From Actinophytocola oryzae (lineage in GTDB: Bacteria; Actinomycetota; Actinomycetes; Mycobacteriales; Pseudonocardiaceae), in NCBI RefSeq assembly GCF_004364325.1, contig NZ_SOCP01000020.1, positions 62,001 through 126,000 on the forward strand: DNA of 64,000 nt. The letters run 5' to 3'. Below the pieces are notes generated by a model, which was not told where the DNA came from, searched no databases, and saw only the letters and a program-made list of their open reading frames with translations. Both the position numbers and the translations under genes were made by a program. Shown one piece after another: positions 24,472-32,914 of the stretch (within the stretch, counting starts at the first letter, position 1; the number at the start of each line of letters is the position of its first letter).

Positions 24472-25712
24472 CGTCCAAACTAGTCAGAAGGTCAGCCGGG
24501 GTCGTGTTCCTGGTGGTCATGGCAGTGCTGGCGTGGTTCGCGATCCAGGTGTACCAACAGAAGTTCTCCGACGACGTCCTGGTCACGCTCAGGGCGGATC
24601 GGATCGGCAACCAGCTCAACAAGGCCTCCGAGGTCAAGGCGCGCGGTGTCGTCGTCGGGACCGTGCGGGCGGTGCACGGCGGTCAGAACGGCGCGACCGT
24701 CGACCTCGCGATGAAGCCGGACATGCTGCCACGGCTGCCGAAGGACGTCACCGCCCTCCTGATCCCAAAGACGCTGTTCGGCGAGCGTTACGTCCAACTG
24801 TCCATTCCGGACGACTCACGCGAGGCCCCGCTGCGGGCGGGTGACGTGATCCAGCAGGACCGGTCGAAGAACGCGATCGAGCTGGAGCGCGTGTTCGACG
24901 ACCTGCTGCCGGTGCTCAAGGCCGTCCAGCCGCAGAAGCTCGCGACCACCCTCACCGCGATCTCCACGGCGCTGGACGGTCGGGGCGAGCAGCTCGGCGA
25001 GGCCCTGGCGACCACGGCCGACTACCTCGACGAGTTCAACCCGAACCTCCCGACGCTCACGTCCGACCTGCAGGACCTCGCGAAGGTCAGCAGGCTGTAC
25101 GGCGACATCGCACCCGATCTGCTCGACGCGCTCACCGACTCGTCGGTCACGCTCAACACCGTCGCCGACCAGCGCGTCCAGCTCACCGACCTGTACGCGC
25201 AGGTCACCCGCTCCTCCCAGGACATCACGCTGTTCCTGCGCAACAACAAGGACAACCTCATCCGCCTCGCCGCCACGAGCCGCGTACCCCTCGAGACGGC
25301 CGCGCGGTACTCACCGAGCTTTCCCTGCACCCTCAAGGCGTTGACCGACCTCAAGCCGTCCGTCGATGCGATGCTCGGCGCCGGCACGGACAAGCCGGGC
25401 GTGCACGTCGACCTGAAGGTGACCAAGGACAGCGGCAAGTACGTGCCCGGCAGGGACGACCCGGTCTACGACCAGGACAGCGGCCCGCGCTGCTACCCGA
25501 GCGGCGTCGCGCCGACACAGGGTGTGGCCGCCGCGCCGACCGGCAGTGACGGTCACCCGCTGCTCGCGGGTGGCGACCTCGGGCTGGCGAACTCCCCGCA
25601 GGAGCAGGAGCTGATCGCGGCGCTGCTGGCACCCGAGGTGGGCGAGGTGCCGTCGTGGGGCAGCGTGCTCGTCGGCCCGCTCTACCGGGGCACGGAGGTG
25701 ACCCTCCGATGA
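24468..25712 (+). CDS. mceA: Mce family protein, A position
   Basis: Periplasm-facing substrate-channel subunit (414 aa). One N-terminal membrane span (GVVFLVVMAVLAWFAIQVY). The MlaD/Mce domain follows (about 38-115: VLVTLRADRIGNQLNKASEVKARGVVVGTVRAV... to RYVQLSIP), then a long helical region (about 135-300) that assembles with the other Mce chains into a tunnel. The C-terminal tail is Pro/Gly-rich. The six mceA-F genes are in standard order and each overlaps the next, so a hetero-hexamer is expected. Confidence 0.93.
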   Translation: MTSKLVRRSAGVVFLVVMAVLAWFAIQVYQQKFSDDVLVTLRADRIGNQLNKASEVKARGVVVGTVRAVHGGQNGATVDLAMKPDMLPRLPKDVTALLIPKTLFGERYVQLSIPDDSREAPLRAGDVIQQDRSKNAIELERVFDDLLPVLKAVQPQKLATTLTAISTALDGRGEQLGEALATTADYLDEFNPNLPTLTSDLQDLAKVSRLYGDIAPDLLDALTDSSVTLNTVADQRVQLTDLYAQVTRSSQDITLFLRNNKDNLIRLAATSRVPLETAARYSPSFPCTLKALTDLKPSVDAMLGAGTDKPGVHVDLKVTKDSGKYVPGRDDPVYDQDSGPRCYPSGVAPTQGVAAAPTGSDGHPLLAGGDLGLANSPQEQELIAALLAPEVGEVPSWGSVLVGPLYRGTEVTLR

Positions 25713-26719
25713 GAAATCTCGTGGGGCCGCTCGTCAAAGGGCTCGTCTTCGTGCTCGTCACGGGGCTCGCCACGGCGATCCTCGCGGTGTCGATCTCCAA
25801 CACCAACGTCGGCGACACGATCGGCTACGCGGCCCGTTTCACCGACGTCACCTCGCTCAACCCCGGTGACGACGTCCGCATCCGTGGCGTGCGTGTCGGT
25901 CAGGTCGACTCGATGTCCGTCGTCGACCACAACCTCGCGCTGGTCCGGTTCTCGGTCGACAAGTCCAAGCCGCTGCCCGCCGACGTGACCGCGACCATCA
26001 AGTACCGCAACATGGTCGGCCAGCGCTACATCGCGCTCGACCGAGGCGAGAAGCTGTCCTCGGTGCTGCTGTCGCCGGAGGACGTCATCCCGCTCGACCG
26101 CACGCACCCGGCGCTCGACCTGACGGACCTGTTCAACGGCTTCAAGCCCCTGTTTCAGGCCCTGTCACCCAAGGACGTCAACGAGCTGTCCGGCGAGATC
26201 GTCCAGGTGCTGCAGGGAGAAGGCGGCACGGTCGACAGCCTGCTCCAGCACACCGGCTCGCTCACGAGCACGCTCGCCGACCGCGACCAGGTCATCGGCC
26301 AGGTGATCGACAACCTGAACTCCGTGCTGGGCAACGTGAACAACCAGGGTGACGCACTGTCCACACTGGTCGTCACGTTGCAGCAGCTGGTGTCCGGCCT
26401 CGCGGGCGACCGCACCGCCATCGGCGACTCGATCCAGGGCCTTGCCTCCCTGACCGAGGCCACCGCCGGTCTGCTCGACCAGGCAAGGCAACCGTTGAAG
26501 GACAGCATCTCCGGGCTCGGCATGCTGGCGTCGAACCTGGCCAACGGCACTGGCCGTGCCGAACTCGAACAGTTCCTGGTCGCCACGCCGGAGAAGTTCG
26601 ACGCGCTGGGTCGCACCGCCTCGTACGGCTCGTGGATGAACTTCTACCTGTGCGAGGCGACCGTCGTGGGCTACCCGGATCAGCACTACGGGAACGGCGA
26701 TCCGAGGTGTGAGTCGTGA
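25709..26719 (+). CDS. mceB: Mce family protein, B position
   Basis: Mce subunit (336 aa): N-terminal span GLVFVLVTGLATAILAV, MlaD domain with SLNPGDDVRIRGVRVGQV and NMVGQRYIALDRG, then a helical needle-forming region. The C-terminus has two Cys (FYLCEA, DPRCES), probably disulfide-bonded outside. ATG overlaps the mceA stop. Confidence 0.93.
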   Translation: MRNLVGPLVKGLVFVLVTGLATAILAVSISNTNVGDTIGYAARFTDVTSLNPGDDVRIRGVRVGQVDSMSVVDHNLALVRFSVDKSKPLPADVTATIKYRNMVGQRYIALDRGEKLSSVLLSPEDVIPLDRTHPALDLTDLFNGFKPLFQALSPKDVNELSGEIVQVLQGEGGTVDSLLQHTGSLTSTLADRDQVIGQVIDNLNSVLGNVNNQGDALSTLVVTLQQLVSGLAGDRTAIGDSIQGLASLTEATAGLLDQARQPLKDSISGLGMLASNLANGTGRAELEQFLVATPEKFDALGRTASYGSWMNFYLCEATVVGYPDQHYGNGDPRCES

Positions 26720-27717
26720 GGTCGTTCAAGGAACGCAACCCCGTGCCCATCGGGGTGATCGGCACGGTGGTGCTGCTGGGGATCACCGCGCTCGTGTACT
26801 TCTGGGGCGACCTGCCCGGCATCAGCGGGACCACCTACGAGGCCGAGTTCTCCGAGGCGGCCGGTCTGCGTGCGGACGACGAGGTGCGGGTCGCGGGCAT
26901 CAAGGTCGGCGAGATCAAGGACGTCGAGCTGGACAGCGAACACGGCTACAGCCGCGTGCTGGTCACGTTCCGCGTCGACGACACCTGGATCGGCGACCAC
27001 ACCACGGCCGCCATCAAGATCAAGACGTTGCTGGGCCGCAAGTTCCTCGCCCTGCACCCGACCGGCGACGAGGAGCAGGACCCCGACACCCGCATCGGCC
27101 TGGACCGCACGGCCACCCCGTACGACGTGACGCAGGCGTTCGAGGGGCTCGCCGACACCGTCGGCGACATCGACACCGGCCAGCTCGCCGACAGCTTCCG
27201 CACGATCTCCGACACGTTCGCCGACTCGCCGGAACATGTCAGGTCCGCACTGGACGGTCTGACCTCGTTGTCGCACACCATCTCCTCGCGTGACACCCAG
27301 CTCGCCCAGCTGCTCGCGAACACCAGGCAGATCACCACGACGCTGTCCGGCACCAACTCGGAGTTCGACAAGCTCCTCGACGACGGCAAGCTGCTGCTCG
27401 ACGAGCTGAACAACCGCCGCGACGCGATCCACAAGCTGCTCACCGGCACGACCGACCTGGCGCGGCAGCTGTCCGGACTCGTCGCCGACAACCAGAAGCA
27501 GCTCGGCCCGGCACTCGCGCAGCTCGACCAGGTGACCGACGTGCTCACCAAGTACGGCACGCAGCTCGACCGCAGCCTCCAGCTCGCCGGACCGTACTTC
27601 CGCACCCTCACCAACATCACGGGAAGCGGCCAGTGGCTCGACACGTACGTCTGCGGCCTGGTGCCGGAGAACCGCGAACCCTGCATGCCGAAGCGGCCTT
27701 CAGGGGGTGCGAAGTGA
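26716..27717 (+). CDS. mceC: Mce family protein, C position
   Basis: Mce subunit (333 aa): span PIGVIGTVVLLGITALVYFW, MlaD domain with GLRADDEVRVAGIKVGEI and KTLLGRKFLALHPTG, a long helical part, and two C-terminal Cys (YVCGL, EPCMP). GTG start overlapping mceB. Confidence 0.93.
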   Translation: MRSFKERNPVPIGVIGTVVLLGITALVYFWGDLPGISGTTYEAEFSEAAGLRADDEVRVAGIKVGEIKDVELDSEHGYSRVLVTFRVDDTWIGDHTTAAIKIKTLLGRKFLALHPTGDEEQDPDTRIGLDRTATPYDVTQAFEGLADTVGDIDTGQLADSFRTISDTFADSPEHVRSALDGLTSLSHTISSRDTQLAQLLANTRQITTTLSGTNSEFDKLLDDGKLLLDELNNRRDAIHKLLTGTTDLARQLSGLVADNQKQLGPALAQLDQVTDVLTKYGTQLDRSLQLAGPYFRTLTNITGSGQWLDTYVCGLVPENREPCMPKRPSGGAK

Positions 27718-28745
27718 ACGAGACCCGTGCGCGAAGGCGGTTGGGCCGGGCCGTGGCGATCACACTGGTGCTCGGCGTGCTCACGGCGGGCGCGCTGTGG
27801 TGGATCTTCGGTGGCGACGACGAGAAACGCGTCACCGCCTACTTCAGCCGCGCGGTCGGGGTGTACGCGGGCTCGGACGTACAGGTGCTCGGCGTCAAGG
27901 TCGGCACGGTGGAGTCCGTTACCCCGCGCGGGAACCGGGTCGAGGTCGTGTTCACCGTCGACCGGGACGTCCCCGTGGCGCGGGACACCAAGGCGGTCGT
28001 GATCGCGCCGAGTGTGGTGTCGGACCGGTACGTGCAGCTCACCGACGTCGGTGGCGGCAGGCCGATCGAGGACGGCGCGATCATCCCCGAGTCCCGCACC
28101 GCCACCCCGGTCGAGCTGGACGAGCTGTACGCGAGCCTCAACACGATCATCACCGCGCTCGGACCGGAGGGTGCCAACAAGGACGGCGCGCTGTCCGACC
28201 TGCTCGACACGGGTGCGGCGAACCTGGAGGGCAACGGCAAGGCGTTCAACGAGAGCGTCCGCAACTTCGCCGACGCGGCGCGGACCCTCAACGGCTCGGC
28301 AGGCGACCTCTTCGCCACCATCGACGAGCTGCAGAGCTTCACGCACATGCTGGCCACGAACGACAAGCAGGTCAGGGACGTGAACACGCAGCTGGCCCAG
28401 GTGACCCAGACCCTCGCCGCCGACCGGGACGAGCTGGGCACCGCACTCGCCACGCTCGGCGACGCGCTCGCCGACATCCAGGCGTTCATCAAGGACAACC
28501 GCCTCGCGATCAAGTCCAACGTGGACAAGCTGGCACGCACGACCCAGCTGCTGGTGGACAACCGGGCGTCGCTCGCCGAGGCACTCGACGTCGCGCCGCT
28601 CGCGGTGACCAACGTCGTGCAGGCGTGGGATCCCGCCTCGGGCACCCTGCAGGGACGAGGGCTGCTGCTGGAGTACTTCGGGGACACCGCACCCGCCCTG
28701 CCGCTGCCGATCACGGACGGCGTGCCGCTGGACGGTGGCCGATGA
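27714..28745 (+). CDS. mceD: Mce family protein, D position
   Basis: Mce subunit (343 aa): N-terminal span AVAITLVLGVLTAGALWWIF, MlaD domain with YAGSDVQVLGVKVGTVESV and VVSDRYVQLTD, helical region to about 300, ends LLLEYFGDTAPALPLPITDG. GTG start overlaps the mceC stop. Confidence 0.93.
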   Translation: MNETRARRRLGRAVAITLVLGVLTAGALWWIFGGDDEKRVTAYFSRAVGVYAGSDVQVLGVKVGTVESVTPRGNRVEVVFTVDRDVPVARDTKAVVIAPSVVSDRYVQLTDVGGGRPIEDGAIIPESRTATPVELDELYASLNTIITALGPEGANKDGALSDLLDTGAANLEGNGKAFNESVRNFADAARTLNGSAGDLFATIDELQSFTHMLATNDKQVRDVNTQLAQVTQTLAADRDELGTALATLGDALADIQAFIKDNRLAIKSNVDKLARTTQLLVDNRASLAEALDVAPLAVTNVVQAWDPASGTLQGRGLLLEYFGDTAPALPLPITDGVPLDGGR

Positions 28746-29764
28746 AGAAGCTCCTCGCCGCCTGCGCCGCGGTGTTCGCCCTTGCCGGCTGTACGTCCAC
28801 CGGCGCGACCGGCATCTACGACCTGCCCCTGCCCGGTGGTGCCGATCTCGGCGACCACCCGTACCACGTCACCGTCGAGTTCGCCGACGTGCTCGACCTC
28901 GTGCCGCAGGCCGCGGTGAAGGTCAACGACGTCGTGGTCGGCCGCGTCGAGGAGATCACCCTCGGTGGCGCGGACCGCTGGACGCCGCAGGTCGTCGTGG
29001 CCGTCAACGGGGACGTCCGACTGCCTGCCGACGCGACCGCGAGCCTGCGCCAATCCTCCCTGCTTGGTGAGAAGTTCGTCGAGCTGGCGGCCCCGACGAG
29101 CGGCGACAAGGCGAGCAGGCTCGAGGACGGCGCGGTGATCACCGCGGACCGCACCAACCGGCACACGGAGGTCGAGGAGGTCTTCGGCGCGCTTTCCCTG
29201 CTGCTCAACGGCGGCGGGATCGGTCAGCTGCGGACGATCAACCAGGAGCTGACGAAGACGCTGTCCGGCAACGAGCCCGAGATCAAGGCGTTCCTCACGA
29301 ACGTCAACCAGCTGGTGACCACTCTGGACGACCACCGGGGCGACATCACCGACGCGCTCGACGGGTTGAACCAGCTGTCCGCGACGCTCGCCGGCCGCAA
29401 CGAGCAGATCACCGGCGCGCTCACGAACCTCACGCCCGGCCTGCAGGCGCTGTCTGACCAGCGCACCGCGCTCGTCACGATGCTGCAGTCGCTGGACGCG
29501 CTGTCGGACGTGGCCGTGGACACGATCAACAAGAGCCGCGACGACATGGTGGCGGACCTCCAGGCGCTGGCGCCGGTACTCGGCAGGCTCGCCGACGCGG
29601 GCCAGTACCTGCCGCAGGCGCTGGAGATCCTGCCGACCTTCCCGTTCACCGACGAGGTGCTGAACGCCAGGAAGGGTGACTACATCAACATCTTCCTCTC
29701 CGTCACCCCGGTCGCGAACTTCCCGGCGCCGTTGCCGCCGCTGCCGATCCCGGAGGGCAACTGA
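28742..29764 (+). CDS. mceE: Mce lipoprotein, E position (LprK-like)
   Basis: Mce subunit (340 aa) made as a lipoprotein: signal KKLLAACAAVFALAGC with lipidated Cys17. The MlaD domain has LVPQAAVKVNDVVVGRVEEI and SLLGEKFVELAAP. The E chain is the lipoprotein in nearly all actinobacterial Mce systems, including LprK. ATG overlaps the mceD stop. Confidence 0.94.
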   Translation: MKKLLAACAAVFALAGCTSTGATGIYDLPLPGGADLGDHPYHVTVEFADVLDLVPQAAVKVNDVVVGRVEEITLGGADRWTPQVVVAVNGDVRLPADATASLRQSSLLGEKFVELAAPTSGDKASRLEDGAVITADRTNRHTEVEEVFGALSLLLNGGGIGQLRTINQELTKTLSGNEPEIKAFLTNVNQLVTTLDDHRGDITDALDGLNQLSATLAGRNEQITGALTNLTPGLQALSDQRTALVTMLQSLDALSDVAVDTINKSRDDMVADLQALAPVLGRLADAGQYLPQALEILPTFPFTDEVLNARKGDYINIFLSVTPVANFPAPLPPLPIPEGN

Positions 29765-30975
29765 TGCTGACCAGGGTGGTTCGGTGGCAGGTACTGGCGT
29801 TCGTGGTGATCTCGCTCGCCGTGGTCGCGTTCGTCGGCGCCAACTACGCGGGTCTCGACCGGCTCTTCGGTGGCGGCACGTACACCGTGCGCCTCGAACT
29901 CGCCGACGGCGGCGGCCTGTTCACCAACAGCGAGGTCACCTACCGGGGAGTCGCGGTCGGCCGGGTCGGCGACATGCGGCTGACCGACCGCGGCATGGAG
30001 GCCGACCTGCTGCTCGACGACTCGGGACAGGACATCCCGGTCGACACGGAAGCCGTGGTGGCCAACAGGTCCGCGATCGGTGAGCAGTTCGTCGACCTGC
30101 AGCCGCGCACGGACGGCGGCCCGTTCCTCGCCGACGGCGACGTGATCCGCCGGGAGCAGACGAGCGTGCCGATGCCGGTCACGACGCTGCTGTCGAACCT
30201 GAGTGCCCTCAACGAGTCCGTGCCGACCGAGTCGCTGCGGGTGGTCGTCGACGAGCTGTACACGGCCATGAACGACACCGGGCCGAGCCTGCAGCTGCTC
30301 CTCGACTCGACCATGTCCTTCACCGACGAGGCGTCGCGGCACCTGCCGCAGACCACGATGCTGATCGACGACGGCGCGACCGTGCTGAGGACACAGCTCG
30401 ACTCGTCCTCCGCATGGCGGGACTTCTCCGACAACGCCAAGCTGTTCGCCCACGAGCTGGCGACCTCGGACGGCGATCTCCGCAGGTTGATCGGGACCGC
30501 GCCCGCCGCGGCGACGCAGCTGTCGCAGCTGCTGGCCGACACGAACCCCGGGCTGCCGGTGCTGGTCGCGAACCTGCTGACCACCTCGGAGATCTTCGAG
30601 TCGCGGATCGGCGGCATGCGCCAGCTGTTCGTGAACCTGCCCAAGGCCGTCGCCGCGACGTCGACCTCCATCCGGCCGGACGGCGCGCACCTGTCGATCA
30701 CCCTCAACTTCTACAACCCGTCGCCGTGCGTGACCGGCTACGACAGCCCGTACCGTCCGGGCGCGGACACCTCGTACCTGCCCTTCGACACGAGCGGCGC
30801 CTGCACGCTCCCGGACGGCGACCCTCGGCTCGTACGCGGCGCGCAGAACGCACCCCGAGGTGGCGTACCCGACCCGGCGGTGCCGGGTGGCGGGGTGTCG
30901 ATGCCCGGTCCCCTCGGCGTGCCCGACCTGCCACTGGCGTCCAGCATGAAGGAGTTGCTGTGGCTAGAGAAGTGA
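29764..30975 (+). CDS. mceF: Mce family protein, F position
   Basis: Last Mce chain (403 aa): span VLAFVVISLAVVAFVGANY, MlaD domain with GLFTNSEVTYRGVAVGRVG and SAIGEQFVDLQP, helical region, then a disulfide-capable C-terminal part (PSPCVTGYDS, SGACTLPDG) and a Pro-rich tail. Stop-start junction with mceE is TGATG. Confidence 0.93.
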   Translation: MLTRVVRWQVLAFVVISLAVVAFVGANYAGLDRLFGGGTYTVRLELADGGGLFTNSEVTYRGVAVGRVGDMRLTDRGMEADLLLDDSGQDIPVDTEAVVANRSAIGEQFVDLQPRTDGGPFLADGDVIRREQTSVPMPVTTLLSNLSALNESVPTESLRVVVDELYTAMNDTGPSLQLLLDSTMSFTDEASRHLPQTTMLIDDGATVLRTQLDSSSAWRDFSDNAKLFAHELATSDGDLRRLIGTAPAAATQLSQLLADTNPGLPVLVANLLTTSEIFESRIGGMRQLFVNLPKAVAATSTSIRPDGAHLSITLNFYNPSPCVTGYDSPYRPGADTSYLPFDTSGACTLPDGDPRLVRGAQNAPRGGVPDPAVPGGGVSMPGPLGVPDLPLASSMKELLWLEK

Positions 30976-31463
30976 AGGTGATGCTGACCGTCGTGGTGCT
31001 GGCACTCGCGTTCGCCTGCTGGGGCGGCTGGACCTGGTTCCAGGCTGGCAACGACGACTCCATCGCCTACGCCAGTGCCCGTGACGACGTGCTCTCCGTG
31101 GCCAGGACCCAGGTCGCCGTACTGACCACTTTGGACGCACACGACGTCGACGGTGGCATCGACAAGTGGCTCGCGGTGTCGACCGGCGGGTTGCGTGACG
31201 AGCTGGCCGCCACCGACGCGAAGACCAGACAGGCGTTGACGACCGCGGGCACGGTCGCCACCGGCCGGGTGCTCGACGCGGCCGTGAGTGAGCTGGACAC
31301 CCGTTCCGGCACCGCGAAACTGCTGGTGTCGGTGGAGATCTCGACCGCGAAGGACGGCACGCCGCCGGTCCCCAAGCGGAACCGGTTCGTGGCCGGTATG
31401 TCCCGTGTGGACGGTGGGTGGAAGCTCTCCGCCCTCGACCAGGTGCCGTTGGGGGCGCAATGA
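30960..31463 (+). CDS. Mce-associated membrane protein 1
   Basis: Protein of 167 aa: N-terminal span MLTVVVLALAFACWGGWTW, then an extracytoplasmic NTF2-like domain (DDVLSVARTQVAVLTTLDAHDVDGGI... DQVPLG), the plan of Mce-associated (Mas) proteins encoded behind mce operons. GTG 30960 with AAGGAG 5 nt upstream, so it begins 16 bp inside the end of mceF. Confidence 0.88.
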   Translation: MAREVKVMLTVVVLALAFACWGGWTWFQAGNDDSIAYASARDDVLSVARTQVAVLTTLDAHDVDGGIDKWLAVSTGGLRDELAATDAKTRQALTTAGTVATGRVLDAAVSELDTRSGTAKLLVSVEISTAKDGTPPVPKRNRFVAGMSRVDGGWKLSALDQVPLGAQ

Positions 31464-32128
31464 CGACCAGGACCGACGACGACCGTGACCTGGCCCTCGA
31501 CGCCGAGGACATCGTCGAAGACGCCGAGGACATCGTCGAGGAGGACGACCGCGACCTGGCCGCCGAAGTCGACGACGACCCGCCGGACGAGGACGGCGAG
31601 ACGTCGAGGTGGAGTCGTTTCCGCAGCCCACGCAGGCTGTCGATCGCACTCGGCGTGGTGGCGGCCCTGTTGGTCGGCGTGGGTGCGTGGGCCTTCGTCG
31701 CGGCAGGCAACCTGCGTGACTCGCCCGCGGCGCAGAACAGCGCGCTCGTCGACACCGGCCGCACCGCCGAGGTGAGCGCCGCGATCACCAACGCGCTCAA
31801 CCAGATCTTCTCGTACTCCTACGACAAGACCGACGTCACGGAGAAGGCCGCGAAGGACGTGCTCCGCGGCGACGCGCGCGGCACGTACGACAAGCTCTTC
31901 GCCGAGGTCAGGGACAAGGCGCCCACGCAGAAGCTCGTGCTCACCACCAGGGTCGTCTACGCGGCGGTGCAGTCGCTGGAGGGCGACCGCGCACAGCTGT
32001 TCGTGTTCCTCGACCAGTCGGCGACTCGCGTCGACACCAACACGACCAGTGCCGCCGCGGCGCAGCTTTCCATAACGGCGAAACACGAGGACGGGCACTG
32101 GGTGATAACGGACATGGCGCCGCGCTGA
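31460..32128 (+). CDS. Mce-associated membrane protein 2
   Basis: Protein of 222 aa with a strongly acidic cytoplasmic N-terminus (residues 6-47, repeated AEDIVED), a basic stop, one span (LSIALGVVAALLVGVGAWAFVA) and a Mas/NTF2-like outer domain (TGRTAEVSAAITNALNQIFSYSYD... HWVITDMAPR). ATG overlaps the preceding stop. Last gene of the coupled mce cluster. Confidence 0.88.
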   Translation: MTTRTDDDRDLALDAEDIVEDAEDIVEEDDRDLAAEVDDDPPDEDGETSRWSRFRSPRRLSIALGVVAALLVGVGAWAFVAAGNLRDSPAAQNSALVDTGRTAEVSAAITNALNQIFSYSYDKTDVTEKAAKDVLRGDARGTYDKLFAEVRDKAPTQKLVLTTRVVYAAVQSLEGDRAQLFVFLDQSATRVDTNTTSAAAAQLSITAKHEDGHWVITDMAPR

Positions 32129-32138
32129 ACTATCCGTC

Positions 32139-32170
32139 CGTGACAAATCGGGACCTCGGGATGTGTCACG
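32139..32170. repeat. Inverted repeat after the mce cluster
   Basis: CGTGACA (32139-32145) and TGTCACG (32164-32170) are perfect inverted arms 18 nt apart, 11 bp after the last mce stop. Weak terminator or operator. Confidence 0.4.
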
Positions 32171-32204
32171 GGAGATAAAAGAAGAAAGCAGTTGTTGTGC
32201 ACGG

Positions 32205-32222
32205 TGTTACCCGTAGGTAACA
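32205..32222. promoter_or_regulatory. 18-bp palindromic operator candidate
   Basis: TGTTACCCGTAGGTAACA is a 7-bp-arm perfect palindrome with centre CGTA, 57 bp before the secreted-protein gene at 32280. Its size and symmetry fit a TetR-family site; the regulator is not obvious in the window. Confidence 0.5.
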
Positions 32223-32279
32223 TGATTTATCGGGGTTGCAACACAACGCCAAATTTAGTCGGGAGAAAGGAACGATCGC

Positions 32280-32885
32280 ATGCGAGCACGTTTGTTTGGC
32301 GCATTAGTCGCTGGTGTGGCTCTCGCCTCGGCGGCGGTCATCACCGGTACTGCCTCGGCGGACCCGGCCACGTGGTCAGTCAGCCCGGGGGGCGCCTTCA
32401 CCGGCGAGGCCGGCGAGACGATCCTGACCACCGAGTCCGGCGTCGAGCTGTTCTGCACCTCGTCCGACGCGTCGGGCACCGCGGAGAGCGGCACCGGCCT
32501 GTCGAACCCGCTGGCCTCGCTGCCGGAGGGCGGCGTGACGTTCAACGACTGCCAGGGTCCGTTCGGTCTCACGTTCGAGGTCGCGCACCTCGGCACCTGG
32601 GAGCTCAACGGCGTCTCCTACGACGGTTCCGACGTCACGACCGGCACGCTCGACAACATCACGGCCCAGATCTCGGGGCCCGCCTGTGAGGCGACCGTCA
32701 CCGGTTCGGTCAACGCCACCTACACGAACAGCACCGGCACGCTGAGCGTGCTGCCGGAGCAGACGCTGACGATCTCGACCGTCGACCCGTCGAACGACTG
32801 CCTTGGCCTGATCACGCAGGGCGAGGCCGCCGGCTTCTCCGGTGGCTACGCCATCTCGCCGCAGCTGACCGTCACCAGCCCGTAG
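32280..32885 (+). CDS. Secreted protein of unknown function, mce-linked
   Basis: Protein of 201 aa with a clear Sec signal peptide (MRARLFGALVAGVALASAAV...TASA, cut before DPATW). The mature part is small, acidic, beta-rich and Thr/Ser/Gly-rich with four Cys (FCTSS, DCQGP, ACEAT, DCLGL), probably two disulfides. No catalytic motif. GAGAAAGGAA lies 7 nt before the ATG. First of three consecutive secreted-protein genes behind the mce cluster; a role in delivering lipid to Mce is a guess from position. Confidence 0.82.
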   Translation: MRARLFGALVAGVALASAAVITGTASADPATWSVSPGGAFTGEAGETILTTESGVELFCTSSDASGTAESGTGLSNPLASLPEGGVTFNDCQGPFGLTFEVAHLGTWELNGVSYDGSDVTTGTLDNITAQISGPACEATVTGSVNATYTNSTGTLSVLPEQTLTISTVDPSNDCLGLITQGEAAGFSGGYAISPQLTVTSP

Positions 32886-32914
32886 TAGCGGCGGAACTCC
32901 CGAAGGGCGAGCGC

